From assembly GCF_001013905.1 (NCBI RefSeq), contig NZ_LN831790.1, positions 7,578,001 through 7,642,000 of the forward strand: a DNA stretch of 64,000 nucleotides, written 5' to 3'. Shown here piece by piece: positions 61,506 through 64,000 of this stretch. Made by a program: the position numbers and the translations under genes. The stretch comes from Streptomyces leeuwenhoekii (lineage in GTDB: Bacteria > Actinomycetota > Actinomycetes > Streptomycetales > Streptomycetaceae). A model generated the notes under the pieces. The model was not told the DNA's origin. It was given only the letters and a program-made list of their open reading frames with translations, and ran no database searches. Position 1 is the first letter of the stretch, and the number at the start of each line of letters is the position of its first letter.

Positions 61506-62786
61506 TCATCGTTCCCGCTTCCGCCCCTGCCCGTGGCGCCGGCGCGCCCACCGGACGAGCAGCGCGCCGAGGAACCCGGCGACCAGCCCCCACAGAAACG
61601 CCAGGCCCGCCGCGGTCCACGCCCGCGGTCTGAGGAACAGCTCCCCGGACAGGGCGCCGCCCAGGTCGCCGATGCCGAGGACGGAGAGCCCGTAGTACGC
61701 CGAGACACGGCCGACGAGGCAGACCGTGAGCACCGTGAGCGCCAGTGCGACGGCCAGGCGCACCGCGTGCCGCCAGGCCGGTGTCCGGGCCGGCGAGCGC
61801 GCCGCCGACACGGCGGCGGCGGTCAGGAGCAGCACCGCGTCCACGGCCACGAGCCACCACACCCGGCCGTCGTGCTCGGCCAGGGTGCGCAGATTGAGCG
61901 CCGAGACGTCCGGGGTGCGCAGCACCTCGTCCAGCAGCCGCGGCATCGGCAGCCCGAACGGCCCTTCCACCCGGCCGTCCCAGGTGGCGCCGAGCCCGAG
62001 GGTGAACGCGAGCCACACCACGTTGGGCAGTCCGAGCAGGAGTACGGCGAACGTCCGGGCGGGGTGTCCGCGCGTCGCCGCGACCACCAGGCCGATCACC
62101 ACGCCCACCGCGACGCAGGCGAGCAGCAGGACGACCATCGCGTACGCCGCCGGCCGTACCGTCGCCCGGAACCGCAGCAGCCGGCCGGGCAGCGGCGCGC
62201 CCGGTGACACCAGCAGGGCCAGCGCCAGCACACCCGCCAGCCAGAGCAGACCGAAGAGCAGTGTCAGGGGGACGTCGGTGGTGAAGCCGATTCTGGGGGA
62301 GAGGCCGAAGATCTCGCCGAGGTCGTCCAGTACTCCCTCCCCGAGGGAGACTTCGAAGGTCTGCCGCGCGGCGAACGCGAGGGCGAGGAGGGCGAGCAGC
62401 CACAGCGCGGCGATCCGCCCGGCCCAGCCCGCCGGCTCCGCGGTTCCCGTGACCGCCCGGTGGCGCAGTGGCCGCAGGAAGGCCCATCCGATGACCAGGG
62501 CTCCCGTCAGGGTGACGGACAGCGGCATCACGGTCAGCCCGGCCCGGGTGCCGGCGAACCCTCCGGCGTGCCCGGAGAAGTCCACCGCCCCGCCGACGGC
62601 GGTGACCACGGTCGCCGTGACGACCCGGGGAAACGCACCCTCGGGCAGATCCGTGGCACCGGCCGCCCACAGCCCGAGCGCGGCGACCGCTCCCATGGCG
62701 AGCAGACCGGCCAGCACGGTGCCGAGCGCCTGGGCCCAGCCGTGCGGGGCCACGGCTGCCGGACCGGAGGGATGGCGCGCTCTCAC
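61506..62786 (-). CDS. Streptophobe-family integral membrane protein
   Basis: A 426-residue protein with about ten to twelve predicted transmembrane helices and short hydrophilic loops. It matches the streptophobe family known only from streptomycetes and near relatives, for example in QALGTVLAGLLAMGAVAALG and in LPNVVWLAFTLGLGATWDG. The C terminus is basic (RRRHGQGRKR) and should be cytoplasmic. The function is unknown. The start is GTG at 62786; the gene is leftward and solitary. Confidence 0.85.
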   Translation of the reverse strand: MRARHPSGPAAVAPHGWAQALGTVLAGLLAMGAVAALGLWAAGATDLPEGAFPRVVTATVVTAVGGAVDFSGHAGGFAGTRAGLTVMPLSVTLTGALVIGWAFLRPLRHRAVTGTAEPAGWAGRIAALWLLALLALAFAARQTFEVSLGEGVLDDLGEIFGLSPRIGFTTDVPLTLLFGLLWLAGVLALALLVSPGAPLPGRLLRFRATVRPAAYAMVVLLLACVAVGVVIGLVVAATRGHPARTFAVLLLGLPNVVWLAFTLGLGATWDGRVEGPFGLPMPRLLDEVLRTPDVSALNLRTLAEHDGRVWWLVAVDAVLLLTAAAVSAARSPARTPAWRHAVRLAVALALTVLTVCLVGRVSAYYGLSVLGIGDLGGALSGELFLRPRAWTAAGLAFLWGLVAGFLGALLVRWARRRHGQGRKRER

Positions 62787-63111
62787 GGTGCCACGCTAAG
62801 CAGCACCCGCGCGGGGCGCCTGCCGGCAAGCCCGTCCGCGCGGGCACGCCCCCCGCGCGACCGGTACGCGTCATCGGAGGGAAGGCGCTCGACGAAGAAG
62901 GAAGAGCAGAAGGAAGGGGGAGACGGGCACCCGGGGGAGGGTCTGGCACCGAGCCGTTTCAGCCGGAGGCGGGCCGGTCGGGTACCCTGCGCATGCCCGT
63001 GCGGCTGTGATGATGCCCGCAGTGCGCTTGATGGGGACTGCGGAGCCCGGCTCGGGGTACGAGGACTGGTGCAGCAGCGTCCGGCCAGTCCGGCTTCTGA
63101 GAGAGAAACGC
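62787..63111. other. Divergent region before the anti-sigma-like gene
   Basis: This 325-bp gap contains no supported gene. A purine-rich stretch at 62870-62945 (GGAAGGCGCTCGACGAAGAA) lies between the divergent starts. Confidence 0.4.
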
Positions 63112-63570
63112 ATGATCGAGCACCTGGACGGGGCAGTGATACCGACTGGTTTCGACGTGCCCGTGGAACCGCTACGGCGGGCGGCACACTACACCGGCGA
63201 GCCCGGATGCATCGCCGAGGCGCGTTCCTTCGCGTCGCTCTTCCTCGACCAGCTCAGGACCGAGTGGTGCGCCGCGATCGGCCCCCGGGCCGAGGGCGCG
63301 CTCCTTCTCGTGGTGAGCGAGCTGGTCACCAACGCCGACCGGCACAGCCGGGGGCCGTACATCCTGGAACTGGAGGGCACGGACGCCTCGGTGACGGTGG
63401 CCGTCTACGACAGCAGCGCGGCCCTGCCCCGGCGTTTCCCCCGCGACCCCGAACGGGTCGGGCGGCACGGCCTGGAGATCGTCCACGCACTGGCGCAGGC
63501 CGTCACCGTCGAGCGGGTGCCGGTCGGCAAGCGGGTGCGCGCCGTGGTGTCACTGAGCGACGACGAGTGA
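63112..63570 (+). CDS. Anti-sigma-factor-like serine kinase (HATPase_c)
   Basis: A 152-residue GHKL-type ATPase of the RsbW/SpoIIAB group. The N-box is LLLVVSELVTNADRHSRG near residue 71, and the G1/G2 elements are in PERVGRHGLEIVHALAQAVT. Such proteins bind sigma factors of the SigF/SigB type and phosphorylate their antagonists. It is convergent with a SigF-like sigma gene 137 bp away, across a long hairpin. The ATG at 63112 was chosen since the longer frame adds no homology. Whether it controls this sigma factor is unproven. Confidence 0.87.
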   Translation: MIEHLDGAVIPTGFDVPVEPLRRAAHYTGEPGCIAEARSFASLFLDQLRTEWCAAIGPRAEGALLLVVSELVTNADRHSRGPYILELEGTDASVTVAVYDSSAALPRRFPRDPERVGRHGLEIVHALAQAVTVERVPVGKRVRAVVSLSDDE

Positions 63571-63618
63571 ACCAAGCCTGACAACATCGCCCTCTCCCGG
63601 CGATCGCCGTGGGCACGG

Positions 63619-63660
63619 AAGGCGGGTGCCGCTCTCCCTTCAGGGAGCGGCACCCGCCTT
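63619..63660. terminator. Bidirectional hairpin between anti-sigma-like and sigma genes
   Basis: The arms starting AAGGCGGGTGCCGCTC and ending GAGCGGCACCCGCCTT pair over about 20 bp with one bulge. It sits between convergent genes and can serve both. Confidence 0.8.
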
Positions 63661-63706
63661 CTGACTCTGCTTCTACCGGTTTCCGGTCTCAGGGACTCAG
63701 GGACCC

Positions 63707-64000
63707 TCAGGCGCAGCCGAGCTCACCCAGCATGCCCTCGCGCAGCCGGGCGATGATCCGCTTGATCAGCCGGGAGACGTGCATCTGGGAGCAGCCGAGC
63801 TGTTCGCCGATCTCGGCCTGCGTGGCCTCCTCGACGAACCGCATGTGGATGATCCGCCGATCGCGTTCGCTGAGCTCGGCCATGAGCGGTGCCAGCGAGT
63901 GGAAGTCCTCGACGAGGCGCATCCCCTCCTCCTCGACACCGATGAAGTCGGCGAGCACCGCCTCGCCGCCCTCCGGGCCGTCGCCGGTGAGCGCGGCGTC
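63707..64000 (-). CDS. RNA polymerase sigma factor, SigF/SigB group, C-terminal part
   Basis: The window edge cuts a leftward gene. The visible 97 residues contain sigma region 4 with its helix-turn-helix (TQAEIGEQLGCSQMHVSRLI), preceded by LSERDRRIIHMRFVEE. This is the pattern of group 3 sigma factors of the SigF/SigB/SpoIIA kind that govern stress and sporulation in streptomycetes. The C terminus is MLGELGCA. Regions 2 and 3 lie outside the window, so the exact paralogue cannot be named. A GHKL anti-sigma-like gene lies just beyond the convergent terminator. Confidence 0.92.
   Translation of the reverse strand, partial: DAALTGDGPEGGEAVLADFIGVEEEGMRLVEDFHSLAPLMAELSERDRRIIHMRFVEEATQAEIGEQLGCSQMHVSRLIKRIIARLREGMLGELGCA

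Overview
The window looks like a piece of a Streptomyces-type actinobacterial chromosome. GC content is very high throughout, coding frames show strong third-position G/C bias, GTG and TTG starts are common, and many families typical of streptomycetes occur: DUF397, DUF6479 and SPW-repeat proteins, a streptophobe-family membrane protein, mycothiol-linked DinB-fold proteins, an NsdA-like regulator, and a SigF-type sigma factor next to an anti-sigma-like ATPase. No rRNA, tRNA or CRISPR was recognised. One intact IS481-type insertion sequence is present, and nothing suggests a prophage or conjugative element.

Region 1 (1-15.9 kb) is a catabolic block. It opens with the end of an acyl-CoA synthetase and a MaoC-type hydratase. 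Next comes a leftward run: two tandem latex-clearing proteins (Lcp, secreted haem rubber oxygenases), then a two-subunit molybdenum hydroxylase (OxiB/OxiA type). A TetR regulator diverges from lcp. A leftward FadB-like multifunctional enzyme and a thiolase follow, and diverging from them a rightward operon encodes a long-chain acyl-CoA ligase, TetR, acyl-CoA dehydrogenase and nitronate monooxygenase-like protein. Together these suggest cleavage of polyisoprene outside the cell, oxidation of the aldehyde ends, CoA activation and beta-oxidation. Two matching TetR-type palindromes lie between the thiolase and ligase genes.

Region 2 (15.9-23 kb) holds regulator/effector pairs with visible operators: MarR with phenolic acid decarboxylase, a Lnu(B)-like lincosamide nucleotidyltransferase, MarR with an MFS exporter, ArsR with a VOC protein, and a class III CoA-transferase.

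Region 3 (23-37 kb) has small stress- or envelope-type proteins (DUF6479, ChaB, a 12-cysteine copper-binding four-helix-bundle protein, DUF2795), a phytoene-desaturase-like oxidoreductase, a Tat-exported serine hydrolase, a chimeric pseudogene scar, a FadD-like ligase convergent with a PaaK-type ligase, a tandem universal stress protein and a large secreted amidase.

Region 4 (36.8-50.8 kb) has a phosphotransferase divergent from an NsdA-like regulator, a PAS-SpoIIE protein with degenerate metal-site residues, an inverted-repeat element abutting the IS481 insertion, a mycothiol-type protein, a Gfo/Idh/MocA oxidoreductase, asparagine synthetase, a secreted tripeptidyl-type hydrolase, a nucleoside deaminase, a frameshifted VOC gene and an SPW-repeat membrane protein.

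Region 5 (51-64 kb) has a photolyase, an acyl-CoA dehydrogenase-like protein, an aldehyde dehydrogenase, a flavin-split-barrel protein, adenosine deaminase, a DinB protein, LysR divergent from an aldo/keto reductase, a streptophobe protein, and an anti-sigma-like kinase convergent with the end of a SigF-type sigma gene cut by the window edge.
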